From CAZHZT01 sp964537285 (lineage in GTDB: Bacteria > Bacteroidota > Bacteroidia > Chitinophagales > Saprospiraceae), in assembly GCA_964537285.1 (NCBI GenBank), contig CAZHZT010000101.1:1-21011 (forward strand): a DNA stretch of 21,011 bases, in the 5' to 3' direction. Both the position numbers and the translations under genes were made by a program. The number at the start of each line of letters is the position of its first letter. Within the stretch, counting starts at the first letter, position 1. Positions 20,649 to 21,011 of this stretch are shown here, piece after piece. The notes beneath the pieces were generated by a model. The model worked only from the letters and a program-made list of their open reading frames with translations, did no database searches and was not told where the DNA came from.

Positions 20649-20683
20649 AAGGGATCAACGCAGTTAATCCCTTCTTTTTTTTT
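20649..20683 (+). terminator. Intrinsic terminator downstream of tRNA-Ser
   Basis: The stem AAGGGAT/ATCCCTT (20649-20655 and 20667-20673) continues through a C-A mismatch into AAC/GTT and a 3-nt loop. It is followed by C and nine consecutive T residues (20675-20683). This is the clearest Rho-independent terminator in the window and would end the tRNA transcript after it passes through the cruciform element. Confidence 0.8.
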
Positions 20684-20696
20684 ATCTAAAAAGCAT

Positions 20697-20729
20697 AAGC
20701 CCTTGTAAGTCATTGAGTTAAAAGGGCTT
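20697..20729. repeat. 33-bp imperfect palindrome
   Basis: Arms AAGCCCTT and AAGGGCTT are followed inward by TAA/TTA and TCA/TGA, with single mismatches between the blocks, around a central T (16 opposed positions, two mismatched). The plus-strand exit CGTTTTAAT is only mildly T-rich. It could be a second terminator or a recombinase or regulator site near the tRNA. No integrase gene is visible. Confidence 0.55.
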
Positions 20730-21011
20730 CGTTTTAATAGTTGTTTTAAGGGTTGTCGACTTTTCGCGTTTTGGATTGTTTTGACCGGAAATTAGTACAT
20801 TAGATGCTATTTTTTCTTGTTCTTTATCTGTCAACCTAACAAAAACGGACACACTAAGAAAGGCCGAAATTAATTTGGTAAGTTCTTAAAGCAGGCCGTT
20901 AGGCCTGCCTGATCGTAGCCCTGGGTTCTCCCAGGGTTATAAGGTATAGAGACCAACTTCCGCGAAGCGCATACGCATCAAGATAACTTTTTATCATATA
21001 AAGATTCAAAG
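20730..21011. other. Noncoding right edge with two tandem hairpins
   Basis: No convincing gene was found. Two compact GC-rich hairpins follow each other. The first is GCAGGCC-GTTA-GGCCTGC (20891-20908). The second is CCCTGGG-TTCT-CCCAGGG (20919-20936), which extends by three more pairs including one G-T. Neither is followed by a T-run. The pair may belong to an RNA or a leader of a gene beyond the window. The rest is A/T-rich without recognisable features. Confidence 0.5.

Noticed and set aside
20718..20852. Small minus-strand frame (GTG start, 44 residues, containing RLTDKEQEKIASN and ending KTKPF)
   Set aside because: The amino-acid pattern looks faintly protein-like, but there is no ATG, no promoter and no family I recognise. 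Its stop codon also falls inside the 33-bp palindrome. It may be a gene remnant; a protein homology search would decide.
20508..21011. tmRNA, 6S RNA, RNase P RNA or a CRISPR array in the right-hand noncoding region
   Set aside because: No tRNA-like half or tag frame, no conserved core motifs, and no regularly spaced direct repeats are visible.

Overview
The window looks like chromosomal DNA from a member of the Bacteroidota. It encodes a very large secreted protein with SprB-type repeats and a type IX secretion system (T9SS) type B C-terminal sorting domain. Several upstream regions carry the phylum's TAnnTTTG promoter element, and start codons generally lack Shine-Dalgarno sequences. A Saprospiria-like affiliation (Lewinella, Haliscomenobacter) is my guess from style only and is not proven.

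Layout. Bases 257-5751 hold five housekeeping or transport genes on the minus strand. In reading order these are feoA and feoB (ferrous iron uptake), a DUF368/PopT-type undecaprenyl-phosphate translocase, aroE (shikimate dehydrogenase) and a monofunctional proline dehydrogenase. feoA-feoB form an operon with a recognisable promoter and candidate operator. The DUF368 gene is set apart by a hairpin flanked by inverted heptanucleotide repeats. A second hairpin separates it from aroE, which lies 12 bp before the proline dehydrogenase gene. Bases 5797-6134 form a divergent regulatory region.

Bases 6135-16916 are one plus-strand gene for a 3593-residue exported protein. Its order is signal peptide, choice-of-anchor L domain, Calx-beta-like domain, Ig/PKD-like domains, three SprB-like repeats, an uninterrupted array of 29 Ig/PKD-like repeats averaging 84 residues, one more SprB-like repeat, and the T9SS type B sorting domain. 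It is probably a cell-surface filament or adhesin.

Bases 17215-20291 hold pyrG (CTP synthase) and, overlapping its stop codon by 4 bp, a polytopic GT-C-type glycosyltransferase. A tRNA-Ser(UGA) follows at 20418-20508. No gene could be supported in the final 500 bp.

The most unusual material is noncoding. The pyrG leader (16964-17189) is a nested inverted-repeat element that contains a perfect 60-bp palindrome. A second element (20508-20634), starting at the last base of the tRNA, can fold into a four-way cruciform. With the heptad-flanked hairpin after feoB, these suggest heavy use of large palindromic elements in intergenic space, as structured RNAs, terminators or small mobile repeats. Whether they belong to a described family could not be tested here.
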